DNA of 64,000 nucleotides from Hyperoplus lanceolatus. Lineage: Eukaryota > Chordata > Actinopteri > Uranoscopiformes > Ammodytidae. The notes under the pieces are model-generated. The model saw only the letters and a program-made list of their open reading frames with translations. It searched no databases and was not told where the DNA came from. The position numbers and the translations under genes are program-made. Positions 1 to 9,832 of this stretch are shown piece by piece. The first letter of the stretch is position 1; each line of letters opens with the position of its first letter. The stretch lies in assembly GCA_026929865.2 (NCBI GenBank), contig CM049397.1:29863698-29927697 (forward strand), in the 5' to 3' direction.

Positions 1-64
1 TTATTAATCATTTGTCTGTTTTGTGTTGTGTTGTGTATTTTTGATAACTTTCAAAAAGAGATTG

Positions 65-687
65 TTAAAGAGGACCTATTATACTACTTTTCTGGTCTTA
101 ATTTCTGGTTTTACATTGCTATAGAGCAACCTGACACGAATCACATCACAAAAAACTATGTAGATTTTCGGGAAGCTCTTTCTCTTATTTTGGCGATCCA
201 GCACATCCTGTCAACACTTGAGTGTGTGTGCTTCGGGCATCTCCGCTCACTCCGCCTGTGCTTCGGCAATCTCCGCTCGCCTAACCCCCCCTTCCTGCAA
301 ACCCCACTCCGTTGTGATTGGTTACCTTCCTTCCGGAACACTTTCAGTGGCGGGAAGCGCGAGCATGGACCTATAAGGGCGCGAGGCAGACGCGAACAGG
401 GAAGTGACAGCATTACCATACATGGAAACATCCGCGTGGTGACTTCAGGAAGTTACATGCGACGTCACGAAGTTACAAAGCGTCAAGCCGCTTTGAACAC
501 GTGACTTCTCGACTGGCTAGAATAGTGTCTAGTGCTCTGCACAGACACCCCAGACGGTCAGCAGGGAATACGTCGAAATGCATGTAAGTCATTATTTGAT
601 AATTTAGTATGGTTAAGCATGACTATAAATCATCATAACAATGTTTATAGGTTATAAAAGTCAAAAAGCATCATAGGTCCGCTTTAA
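65..687. mobile_element. TTAA-flanked MITE (piggyBac-like), copy in unit 1
   Basis: TTAA lies at 65-68 and 684-687. Just inside are inverted ends: AGAGGACCTATTATAC on the left, and the reverse complement of GCATCATAGGTCCGCT on the right. The unit 2 copy has the empty site with a single TTAA at 10,807-10,810, flanked by the same host text, so TTAA was duplicated on insertion. That is the signature of the piggyBac superfamily. There is no transposase, so the element is non-autonomous. The ORFs inside are open by chance. Confidence 0.85.
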
Positions 688-1391
688 GGAATCCAAAGAG
701 ATCAGAAAAGTGTTTCATCTGCCACTAGAGGGAACCACCTGACATCAAAATCAAGGCAGAGAACAGGATACAATGTAATGTTGTAAAGTTGAATGATGTT
801 TTCAACAATCCTTATAGATACAAATATGTTTTCATAATTGTTTTATTTTATTTGACAAGGCATGGGGAGTTTGTGGTTCTAAAAATATGGTTGGTGTTCA
901 TTTGATTAAATTTAAAATGTATAATTAATGATACTTCTCTACTTACTTGAAATTAACAGTCTGAAGATCTAAATGGAACATGCATTTTCATAACATTTTA
1001 TATAGCAGTAATGATTGCAACTTTGTCTGTTTAGAATGAAAAGAATGACTATAATATTAATGCTGTCTTGCACTTTAGCTGAACAGAGAATAAAAGCTGA
1101 CACACCCTGCGTTCCAAAATGGCATACTCTTTCTTTTATATGCATCACATCCTGGTTGTTTTAATACGGAGGCTCCATCGATGTGACGATACTTCCGGTG
1201 CGCACTAGATTGTGTGTCAGAATCGCCCAAATAGCATGCTGTTTTCAACATTTAAATTCTCGGCCTGATGCAGTAGACATCTGGGTTTTTTAAGCATATC
1301 TGACCACAAGAATTGGGACATCCTAAATCTTTTTTATACCATACTAAATAGCAGAAAGTATGGATATTGGAACGCGGGAAAACATTTAATT
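688..1391. other. AT-rich spacer of unit 1
   Basis: This AT-rich sequence is shared by all three units (also about 10,811-11,490 and 19,259-19,962). I see no coding potential or RNA gene. It ends in the 8-bp target site of the hAT-like element. Confidence 0.5.
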
Positions 1392-2467
1392 CAGTGGTGT
1401 AGTGGTGCCTGGAGAAGTGGGTATACTCTAAATTGTACTGCGCGCGCAGCCGCTTTTTGCCGGTCCTACATTTCCCATAATTGCGCTGCCTCACAGCCCC
1501 TCGCGAGTAGTGGTCCAACACAGGCCTAATGCATGAATATAAGATATATTCAAGATGAGGCAAAAATGGTGTTTCAGTCAGAGATTAGTTTATTTTTAAC
1601 AAACTGATTTAAAAAAAATAAAATAAAAAGCATTCACAAACCAACTTTAGGAAAGATTGCTCTGGGTGTACTGCAGCAAACTGATTTTTAAACATCATGT
1701 AACAGTATGATATTATTTATCATACTGTGGCAATGCAGCTTTGTTCATATTTCACCTTAAATAAAAAACACATCCTCTTCCACACATCAAAAATGCACAG
1801 TCCTAAAACTGAAAATGAAATAAATTATTTGGTTTCTATAGCTGAATACTATTTATAAACATCAGGCATAGTACCTGTTAACAGATAAATCATCATAAAT
1901 AACCTAATTCAAAGAATCCAACAACATTTTCAAAACAATATAGACTATAAACAACAAATCCAAATTGAAGCATGCTAAACAATAAAATTCACATCAATAG
2001 TAACAATAGTATTCACATCTGTATGTATGTAGTGAACACACACACTGTAATAAACACATATTTTCACATGTCAACTGTTATAGAAGCTGCCAAACTAACA
2101 ACCTAAACTTACCCACTTTTTTGTTTTTATATCCTAACCAGGGGTTCTTGGACATAAAATCTTATTTTTGTTTGGCTGTCCACAGGTCTGGCCAGTCATT
2201 ATTGGTTGCTACAAAAAACAACATGAGTGAATGAAATACAGGCTACAAATGTATCTATTTAATTACAGTTAGCCTCCTGAATTCTGTTCAGTGACATATT
2301 TTCAGACAGACTCACGAAATGAATTTGAACGTACAAGTAGGCTAATGTTAGATGCCAAAACAATAGAGCAATTGAGGGATGAATATTATATTGAAAACAG
2401 GCTGTCTTGTGGTGAGGGATGCATTTTCTTGGGCCAGGTACATTTAACATTTTAAGTTTTCATTGTT

Positions 2468-2728
2468 TTAATATATGTTATTAACATAATTTACAAGGTC
2501 CCTGCTGCTATTAAAGTGCTCACCGTGGTTGACGTCTTTATTTAAAGTTGTAGTCGAAGGAGCAGCGGCATCACTTTCTGCATCGACATCCTCTCCGACT
2601 CCGACTGGGCTGGGACTGGGAGACGGAGCAGGTGCCGGTGCTGGGCTGCTTGCTAACAGCAACGGCGATGTAGCAACGCATGCTTTTTTATTCACAAAGC
2701 AGATTTTTGTCTGACTAGTTCGCTTCAT
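2468..2728 (-). CDS. Short ORF inside the hAT-like element, possible transposase first exon
   Basis: An 86-codon minus-strand ORF starts about 420 bp inside the right end of the element. It begins MKRTSQTK, then has an Ala/Pro/Ser run and an acidic stretch. Its position and basic N-terminus would fit a first exon of a hAT transposase, but I see no zinc finger, catalytic residues or following exon. It is preserved in unit 3 (21,072-21,332). It may be a fortuitous ORF. Confidence 0.2.
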   Translation of the reverse strand: MKRTSQTKICFVNKKACVATSPLLLASSPAPAPAPSPSPSPVGVGEDVDAESDAAAPSTTTLNKDVNHGEHFNSSRDLVNYVNNIY

Positions 2729-2977
2729 ATCTTATTTTATCATGCCTTCGCGTCATAGGAAACAAAATGTGCTCGGAAGCGCTTCGACCAGCATTTATCC
2801 GCCAGGAGAAAAAAACGCCGGTTATTATCAAAAATTGTTTCGAGCAATCTAATTGGTCGAGAGAGCGTAGCTGGCAGAACGGCACAGCCATTAGGGGGCG
2901 TTCACTGTCCTGACTCCTGACACACAGACACACGCAGTGGAAGTACACACATTGACAACAGTGGAAATGAATGGAGG

Positions 2978-3145
2978 CGGCCGTTAGAAGTGGATATATA
3001 TGCAATGTCGCCTAAAAAATAAGTGGTTATACGCCGTATACCTGCGTATACCCTCCACTACGCGGCCGTTAGAAGTGAATATACGCAATGTCGCCTGAAA
3101 AATAAGTGGGTATACGCCGTATACCTGCGTATACCCTCCACTACA
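2978..3145. repeat. 85-bp direct duplication in the hAT-like element
   Basis: Two adjacent copies of a segment starting GGCCGTTAGAAGTG, spaced 85 bp apart. Each contains GTATACGCCGTATACCTGCGTATAC-like short palindromes next to the right terminus. The same duplication is present in unit 3 (about 21,583-21,750). Confidence 0.8.
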
Positions 3146-3199
3146 CTACTGATTTAATTGATGCAATACCCTTCATGATTAACCCAGCCCTGTAACTTC

Positions 3200-3265
3200 C
3201 ACCTGTTTCCAATCAACCTATTAGGAAGCAAGAGCTGTGATTGGCTGTCATTGAAAGTTAAATAA
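3200..3265 (+). promoter_or_regulatory. Core promoter of the proline-rich gene, unit 1
   Basis: Upstream of the start codon at 3376 are an E-box CACCTG (3200-3205), a CCAAT box (3209-3213) and a TATA-like TTAAATAA (3258-3265). The same three motifs with the same spacing precede the genes of unit 2 (11,856-11,921) and unit 3 (21,805-21,870). The predicted leader would be roughly 80-90 nt. The assignment is by motif and position only. Confidence 0.5.
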
Positions 3266-3375
3266 TTGCACTGCCAGCTCCCAATCACTGCACCACTGTG
3301 GAAGGAGGACACAGTTGTGGTTTGTTTGGTCAGTTGAAGTCTGACTGCAGCATTGCAGTCTGCTTTTGATCATAT

Positions 3376-5665
3376 ATGGCTGAAGCCATGAGACTTGCTC
3401 TACGGTAACTTTCAATTGCTCTGTCTTGGCTCAACTTGACCTAATAACAATGCCTACATTTCTTGGATTCTTGTTTTAACATGGTATTCTGTTTGTTTTA
3501 GTGTGGTGTTGCTATGGCTGCTTCTTGGAGAGCTGCAGGTAGCAGTTGAAGGTAGGTCTGTTGGTTACTTGTCTTAAACTTTTGAATTCTGATGTAACTA
3601 AATGTAGGAATTGTTGGCTTACAACATGTTTAAGTCCTTGATCTTTTGTTTTTCAAATAATAAAGTTAACTATACAATTTTTATTTATCAGCTCATAGCA
3701 TATCCTATCCTGGATATGTACTTGGTGTTTGGGAGCCTGACGTTTACCGCAACCCTCATGTCCAGTATCCCATCCAGCATCCTGATCCTTATCTCCATTA
3801 TCCCATCCAGTACCCTGTACCTCATCCCCAGGTGCCTTTACCTGATCTCCATGTGCCCGTCCAGCGCCCTGTGCCTTATCCGCAGTATCCCGTCCAGAAG
3901 CCGCTGCCTCATCCCCAGGTGCCTGTCAAGCACCCTGTACTTCAGCCCCAGTATTCCTTCCAGGAGCCTTTACCTGATCTCCATGTGCCCGTCCAGCGCC
4001 CTGTGCCTTATCCGCAGTATCCCGTCCAGAAGCCGCTGCCTCATCCCCAGGTGCCTGTCAAGCACCCTGTACTTCAGCCCCAGTATTCCTTCCAGGAGCC
4101 TTTACCTGATCTCCATGTGCCCGTCCAGCGCCCTGTGCCTTATCCACAGTATCCCGTCCAGAGGCCGCTGCCTCATCCCCTCTTGGAGCATAAACCATAT
4201 TCTCAGATTCCCCTCTGAGGGCACGAGTCTCATCCCCAGGTGCCCGTCAATGACTCTGTGCATAAGCCCGCTGTGTCCGACGATTCCCCTGTGCCCGTGG
4301 AGCCCGCTGTGTCCGACGATTCCCCTATGCCCGTGAAGCCCCATGTGTGTATCCGGTGTTCCCTCTTTGACCCTGAGCCTCGTCCCCTGGTGGCCAAGGA
4401 CCAAGAGCCTCATCTCCAGTTTCCTGTCTGGGATTCCAAGCCCTCGCTTCCAGTGACGGAGTCTCAGCCCCACATTCCCTCCTATGAGCCAGAGCCTCAT
4501 CCCCAGGTGTTGGAGGATCCCGAGCCTCATCCGGATGTGATCAAGGACTCTGAACCTCTTCCCCAGGTGGTCAAGGAGACCTGGCCTCATCCCCAGGTGG
4601 TCAAGGAGACGGAGCCTCATCCCCAGGTCGATCCCCAGGTGGTCAAGGACTCTGAGCCTCATCTCCAGGTGAGACTTCTCTGGGATCAAGGAGACCCTCA
4701 TCCCCAGGTGGTCAAGGACTCCGAGCCTCATCTCCAGGTGACTTTTTAGAGCCTCTTCCTGAGCTCCACTCGAGGGAGCCTTATTATGAGCCTCGTCCCC
4801 AAGTGGTCAAGGATGCCGAACCTCGTCCCCAAGTGGTCAAGGACCAAGAGCCTCATCTCCAGTTTCCTGTGTGGGATTCCAAGCCCTCGTTTCAAGTGAC
4901 GGACCCTGAGCCTCAGCCCCACGGTCCCCTCTATGAGCCAGAGCCTCATGCCCAGGTGTTGAAGGATCCCGAGCCTCATCCGGATGTGGTTAAGGACTCT
5001 GAACCTCTTCCCCAGGTGGTCAAGGAGACCGGGCCTGCTCCCCAGGTGGTCAAGGAGACGGAGCCTCATCCCCAGGTGGTCAAGGACTCCGAGCCTCATC
5101 TCCAGGTGACTTTCTGGGACCGCGAGCCTCTTCCTGAGCTCCACTCGAGGGAGCCTTATTATGAGTATCCTGACTTGAACCCTGAGCCTCATCCCCAGGT
5201 GGTCAAGGATCCCGAACCTCATCCCCAAGTGGTTAAGGACCCTGAGCCTTTTTATCTAAGGTCCCCCTCTGCTCGCTACCAGCGCATGAGCAATTTTAGA
5301 CAACAGCTGCAACCACTTGAGGGGATTCAATGGGGTGAGTTTACTTGACACAATCTATTCAAAAATATATGATTGGTTCTCATGGTGTTTGTCTTTTTAG
5401 AGTGATTAGGACCCATCTCAACTATAGAAGCAGAGGAATGGTTGGCCACAAACTCAACTAGAGCATACAGCCTGGATTGAACTGGTAAGGGACAGTTCTC
5501 CATATAAGTGATTAAGGCCTAAATGTTCTGAGTTCACTTCTGATAAATTGCACTTGTGGTTAAACTCACTTATTTCAAATGTATAATCTCATTTCAGATA
5601 TCTCCGGTGTCTCCACTAATGGGCCTCGTTGACCAGCCTACCATGACAGCCCGTAGAGAAATAAA
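3376..5665 (+). pseudogene. Secreted proline-rich repeat protein, unit 1 copy, broken
   Basis: The exon layout matches the intact copies: exon 1 3376-3404, exon 2 3502-3551, exon 3 from 3692 to the GTGAGT donor near 5335, exon 4 5401-5484, exon 5 from 5598 with AATAAA at 5660-5665. Exons 1 and 2 encode the signal peptide. Exon 3 has an in-frame TGA at 4216-4218, where unit 3 reads TGG, and the frame reopens afterwards. It then stops again at TAG 4747-4749, and the part after about 4800 is in another frame. A segment around 4620-4740 is rearranged relative to unit 3. The rest is almost identical to unit 3, so the breaks are recent or are sequence errors in a repeat-rich exon. As read, it could make only a shortened product of about 200 residues. 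Confidence 0.75.
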
Positions 5666-6517
5666 ATGCATTTTATATCACACTGGTCTGGAAATGTATT
5701 TAGTGCTGAGTTGAAAGGGGTTCTCTGTACTCCATTTTGGAAAGGCCGGGAAACTTGATTTCACGCAACTTGGATTGTGTGCGTCTCCACTCTTCCTTCA
5801 GACTCTGGGTCTTTAATTTTCAAATGAAATGCAATTTAGATCAATGATTAGTTGGGGTACCATGTTTGTTAAGTTACGTCGCTCTATTTCTCTTCACACA
5901 AAGCTGCCTTGAAATTGATCTTATCGGATATCCCCTCTCACACCAGAGGGGGGTCCTAACTCAAGGACAGAATGGGAGAGTAGTAGTACCCTCCTGCCGG
6001 GACTCGAAGCAGCAACCTTCTGCTTACGTCGGCTCCTTTTCCCTCAAGGCCATCCTACCAATTTTCTGTTGGTCAGATGGTATACAAAATGGATGTAGCA
6101 TCCGGGCTGATAAGTTGGCTGATAACTGCATCCAATCGTTCTGGCCTATGCGTGTCACCATCTTGTCAGATTTGGAGATATTTATTTATTATTCTTTCGG
6201 ACACACAATACACAATTTTCTCTTTGACATATTCATACATATTTCTTTGGAAGGGTAGCAGGAGAAGCCAAAGGCTTATCAGGTCCTGACCCCCCCATTG
6301 TCCTCAGATACAGATGCACAGGTACACAGCTACTGATACAGATAAAACACAATTTAGTTTTTTTAAGAATCTGCAGTCCAATACACAGACAATTTTAGGT
6401 CTCCTTATTCACTGACAGTGTACAACAGACCTGCTTTCAATTTTCCCAATGAATTGATTACTCGTCGTTAACCTCTTTCCTCTGAAGCCTTCTTTTTGAT
6501 GTCTCCTTTGATAGCTG

Positions 6518-6895
6518 CTATAATGGATCCCATTTTTGCGATCTCCTCCCGAACAGCGGTAATAGCCGCTTGTGTTCCACCCATAACTTTCGACGCTGTA
6601 TGTCTCTCCATTCGGCTTGCGTATCAGTGATTTTCTTCAGTTTGTGATTCAGAACATACAAACAAAATCCCAAAGCAAGTATCCCCACCGTCATGACAGC
6701 GAAGATGTATACATCTTCGACATCCTCAATGTCCAATGCAGCCAGGCAAACCACTTTCCACTCATTCCAGCTGTCTTGTACATAACCGGCCAGGAAGGTG
6801 CCATCTGGACACCGTGACTCTCCAGCTCCTGCTCGTCTGGTTGAAAACATGCGATCAATCGCATTCAAAGACCAACTTAGATATGACCTAAACAT
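6518..6895 (-). CDS. Hypothetical small single-pass membrane protein, unit 1 copy
   Basis: A 125-codon minus-strand ORF starting MFRSYLSWSLNAIDRM. It has a Cys-containing stretch (GESRCPDGTFLAGYVQDSW, residues about 26-44), an acidic patch (DIEDVEDVY) and a hydrophobic segment of about 20 residues (near 64-83) followed by basic residues. This suggests a type of small membrane protein with a cytoplasmic tail, but the family is not recognised. A tail resembling a coiled coil (AAITAVREEIAKMGS) lies in a different frame downstream, so the ORF may be frameshifted. Its start lies inside an inverted-repeat arm. Related ORFs occur at 14,864-15,340 and 25,176-25,529. It could be part of an old mobile element rather than a host gene. 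Confidence 0.35.
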   Translation of the reverse strand: MFRSYLSWSLNAIDRMFSTRRAGAGESRCPDGTFLAGYVQDSWNEWKVVCLAALDIEDVEDVYIFAVMTVGILALGFCLYVLNHKLKKITDTQAEWRDIQRRKLWVEHKRLLPLFGRRSQKWDPL

Positions 6896-7712
6896 ACAGA
6901 CTAATGTATTTTTTTTTGTACCAGGCCTTAAATGGGTTCAATAATGCTGTGAAAATGGCCAATTTAAAATGAGAGTTGATAAGAAATTACATTTTTGAAA
7001 CCTGCCCCTAGTGGCCACTCGGTGAACTGCAATATTTGTCACGATCCCGAAGGCTTGGTTTGTTAAAGGAGAAGTAAACAAAAGGGTTATTTTAGCTAAC
7101 TTCCTGTCAGTGACTGCAGTTAGAAGTCCCCTCCCTCATTGACATACAGCTGTCTTCAATAAGCTAGTTATCTAGCATCGTCTTAGATTCGTAAGTATGA
7201 TAAAACATGATAAACACCATTAAACATACATTGGGTATGATTTGTACCTGCTCATCCATTGTAGCAAGGTACACATTCACCTCTGTCGCTCTCTGCGCGT
7301 TCACAGGGATTTGATTGATTGTTAAACTGATGAATACATTTAGTCAAATTAACACTTTTCATTGCAATTCTAACAATACGAACCTTGCTCTTGACTCCTT
7401 AGCGCCACCCTATGCCCTGCATTTATTAGCGCACAAGCTACAGATGCCTTGACATGCAAAAGATGCCTCTTCCCTAATCTAGAATTGTTTTAAAAGTGCC
7501 AGGCATTTACAATGGTCAAAACCAAGAAGTAAAAAAAAAAAAAAAAAAAAAAAAAACTACGTCGAGAATTGTTGATATAATGGAACTAATCTGCATAAAA
7601 TGTTGTCTCACAACATATCAATCGGATTGAAGCCAAAACATTTGCTGCAGGTGCAAGTGTTTTCAATAACAAAGTCCTCGGCCAGTATGAATTATAGCTG
7701 TGTTATAGCTAG

Positions 7713-7939
7713 TAGTCTGGCTTGACCACTCCCGCCAGCGTCTATTAAGCGCTGGCGTCGGCAAACAACGCTACGCCTCCATTGGCTGCTTCCCGGGGTT
7801 AGCCCCGCCGTAGATGATTGTGATTGGTTTAAATAAATAAAAACAGGCCAGCCCAGTTTCCCCCCCGAATAGACGGCTCTAAACGGAGTGCTTCCAGACC
7901 ATACTACTTGCTGTAGTTTGGTCTGGCTTTGCGAGACTA
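7713..7939. mobile_element. Short MITE (hAT-like), unit 1
   Basis: A 227-bp element with ends TAGTCTGG and CGAGACTA, flanked by the direct repeat TATAGCTAG (7704-7712 and 7940-7948). Unit 2 shows the uninterrupted target at 16,131-16,139. A near-identical element with a different flanking duplication is at 28,932-29,152. The 8-9 bp duplication fits hAT or a Mutator-like family. Confidence 0.8.
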
Positions 7940-8049
7940 TATAGCTAGTGACGCATGACGTCCACTGTAGTGGACAGATGTTATATTGAAAAATTTACAC
8001 CCAACATAAAATCGACACTTGGGAATTGTAACAATTATATAACTCCTTA

Positions 8050-8203
8050 GCATTTTTTTATGCTTTATTGATAGTGCAGAGAGACAGAGGTGAAATGGGG
8101 CAGAGACATGCAGAGAACGACCGCGGGGGGGAATGGAACCCGGGTCTGCTGCTGGGCCTGGCCCTGGGGTGACGGCCCTACCAACTTAGCTAAGGGCGCC
8201 CCC
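8050..8203 (-). mobile_element. tRNA-derived SINE, unit 1
   Basis: Reading the minus strand from 8203, the sequence starts GGGGGCGCCC. It then has an A-box-like TTAGCTAAGTTGGTAG and a B-box-like GGGTTCCATTCCC, and ends near 8050 with CAATAAAGCATAAAA. This is the layout of a tRNA-derived, RNA polymerase III SINE. The other copies are 16,449-16,612 (better B box) and a 5'-truncated one at 35,745-35,825. The divergent tail of unit 3 has the uninterrupted site near 25,700. Confidence 0.75.
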
Positions 8204-9582
8204 ACTTAGTTGTTACTTGATGCAACCAAATTGTAGTTACCTGCAAGGGCCTACTATTGAAGGATTGGCAAAATATTCCAGATTGATTTATCAATGCTGG
8301 CCGTCTGTCGGCCATCTTGGTTTTGTGTAATTTGTGTTGCACTTACAACGGATGGCCAGTGAGTGGCAGTGTATGAGTTGACTCTCTGGAGTCTACTGCT
8401 GAAGCAAATGTGTAACTATGCCATCAAGACCCAGGCATATACAAGTAAACCGCTTTTGGGTAGCTGCCTACTGTAATGAACACTATGTGCGTGAAAGAGC
8501 TAGATGCTCTAGAGCAGTCCCGAGCACAGCGTCTGCCTTTTTTATCACTTCAGTTTCTCTGATACTGCATCCTGTTGAACACGTTGAAGGACTTCAGCTC
8601 CCTCGCAAAGTAGAGTATGCTCCGTCCCGTCCAAGCCCCAACCTCAGCAATTTTTACCAGCATCCAATAAGGAAGTGACACACATTGTAGTACCTTCCGG
8701 TGGCCACTGGGGGTGGAACCAGGACTGAGCAATTTTCTTTGACTCACTTGTTAAACAAGTCATTTTCACGGTCTTATTAAACCTATTTACAGCCTGGTCC
8801 AAAAAAACATTCTAGTCTGTATGTTTAGGTCCTATCTCAATGACAACACTGAGGGGGGTGAATTTTTTTCTAGCAGGCTAGTTTTTATTCTTTTGGAGGT
8901 TAAAATGTATTGGCGCGATCTCTTGAGTGACAGCTCTCCGCCCGCCTCCCCTCACTTTGCCAAGGTATACGTCAGCTAGATGGGCGTATCTCCCTCCCCC
9001 GACGTGAGGCGGAGTCAAAATCTCACAAGATGGCGACACGCATGAACCAGGATTATTGGACGCCGTGTGAATAACCAGAATTATCACACCATTTCTCACA
9101 GAGGAAAATTTTTATGTAGAAACTTAACACACTTATATAAAGTCAAAATGCAATAAAGATTTCAGCTCTTGCTTTAGCCAATATCTAGATTTTTGGTTTT
9201 TAAAGATATGCAAATTTGTGCATAATTTGTGAAATTTGCCAAATTTGCCTATATATTCAAAGTTTTTGAAAAAAAACTTCAATAGAAAAAATCATTGTTT
9301 TAATGCCAGTAATCAACTGGCAAAGTTTCAAGATGATATCTATAAGTTAAAAAAACAAAGTTGTCACCCTTGCATTAAACCATTGTTCCGATTTTCTATT
9401 TCGGCCCCATGAAGCTTTCCAGCAGGTAGGCTAGTTGACCAGGTTGTCCACCCAGGTTGTGATCCTTGAAGGTCCTAGATATCAACAGATATAGATGTGA
9501 ACAACCTTTTACAACAGCTCATGTCTGTTTTCCAAAAAAAGAGGATTTTGCCCCCTGGGTAATAAGATAAGTTCAAAACATA
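8204..9582. other. Unit 1 distal spacer
   Basis: The sequence is nearly identical to 16,613-17,994 of unit 2. The 86-codon ORF at 8418-8678 is identical in both units, but the surrounding DNA is equally identical, so this is no sign of coding. I see no domain, splice structure or RNA gene. Confidence 0.45.
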
Positions 9583-9832
9583 CACTCAACAAAAATATAA
9601 ATGCAACACTTTTGTTTTTGCTCCCATTTTTCATGAGATGGACTTAAAGATCTAAAATTCATTCCAGATACACAATTGTATCATTTCTCTCAAACATTGT
9701 TCACAAATCTGTCTAAATTTGTGATAGTGAGCACTTCTGCTTTGCTGAGATAATCCATCCCACCTCACAGGTGTGCCACATCAAGATGCTGATTTGACAT
9801 CATGATTAGTGCACAGGTGTGCCTTAGACTGT
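9583..9832. mobile_element. Solo Tc1/mariner terminal repeat, unit 1
   Basis: The sequence starts CACTCAACAAAAATATAAATG after a TA and continues through GTTTTTGCTCCCATTTTTCATG and the AGGTGTGCC region. I remember this pattern as the long terminal inverted repeat of a common fish Tc1-like element. Only one end is present and no transposase follows. The unit 2 copy is at 17,995-18,242. Confidence 0.7.

Larger units (their letters stand above)
1392..3151. mobile_element. hAT-like DNA transposon, unit 1 copy
   Basis: The ends are inverted: CAGTGGTGTAGTGG at the left, and a right end whose reverse complement reads CAGTAGTGTAGTGG. They are flanked by a perfect 8-bp direct repeat, ATTTAATT, at 1384-1391 and 3152-3159. 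An 8-bp duplication with CAG-starting ends is typical of hAT elements. The 1.76-kb interior has no full transposase. An 85-bp subterminal segment is duplicated at 2978-3145. The unit 3 copy is 19,963-21,756; unit 2 has a low-complexity block in its place. Confidence 0.85.
6876..8837. repeat. Long inverted repeat arms of about 80 bp, 1.8 kb apart
   Basis: The reverse complement of 6876-6960 matches 8759-8837 over about 80 bp, including the shared core TAGTCTGTATGTTTAGGTC. Unit 2 repeats the arrangement (about 15,321-15,405 with 17,168-17,246). Unit 3 keeps only the left arm (about 25,510-25,595). The arms could be the ends of an old DNA element or two opposed copies of one dispersed repeat. 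Confidence 0.7.

Noticed and set aside
8418..8678. An 86-codon ORF identical in units 1 and 2 (16,827-17,087).
   Set aside because: The whole surrounding DNA is equally identical, so it is no sign of selection on protein; no motif is visible.
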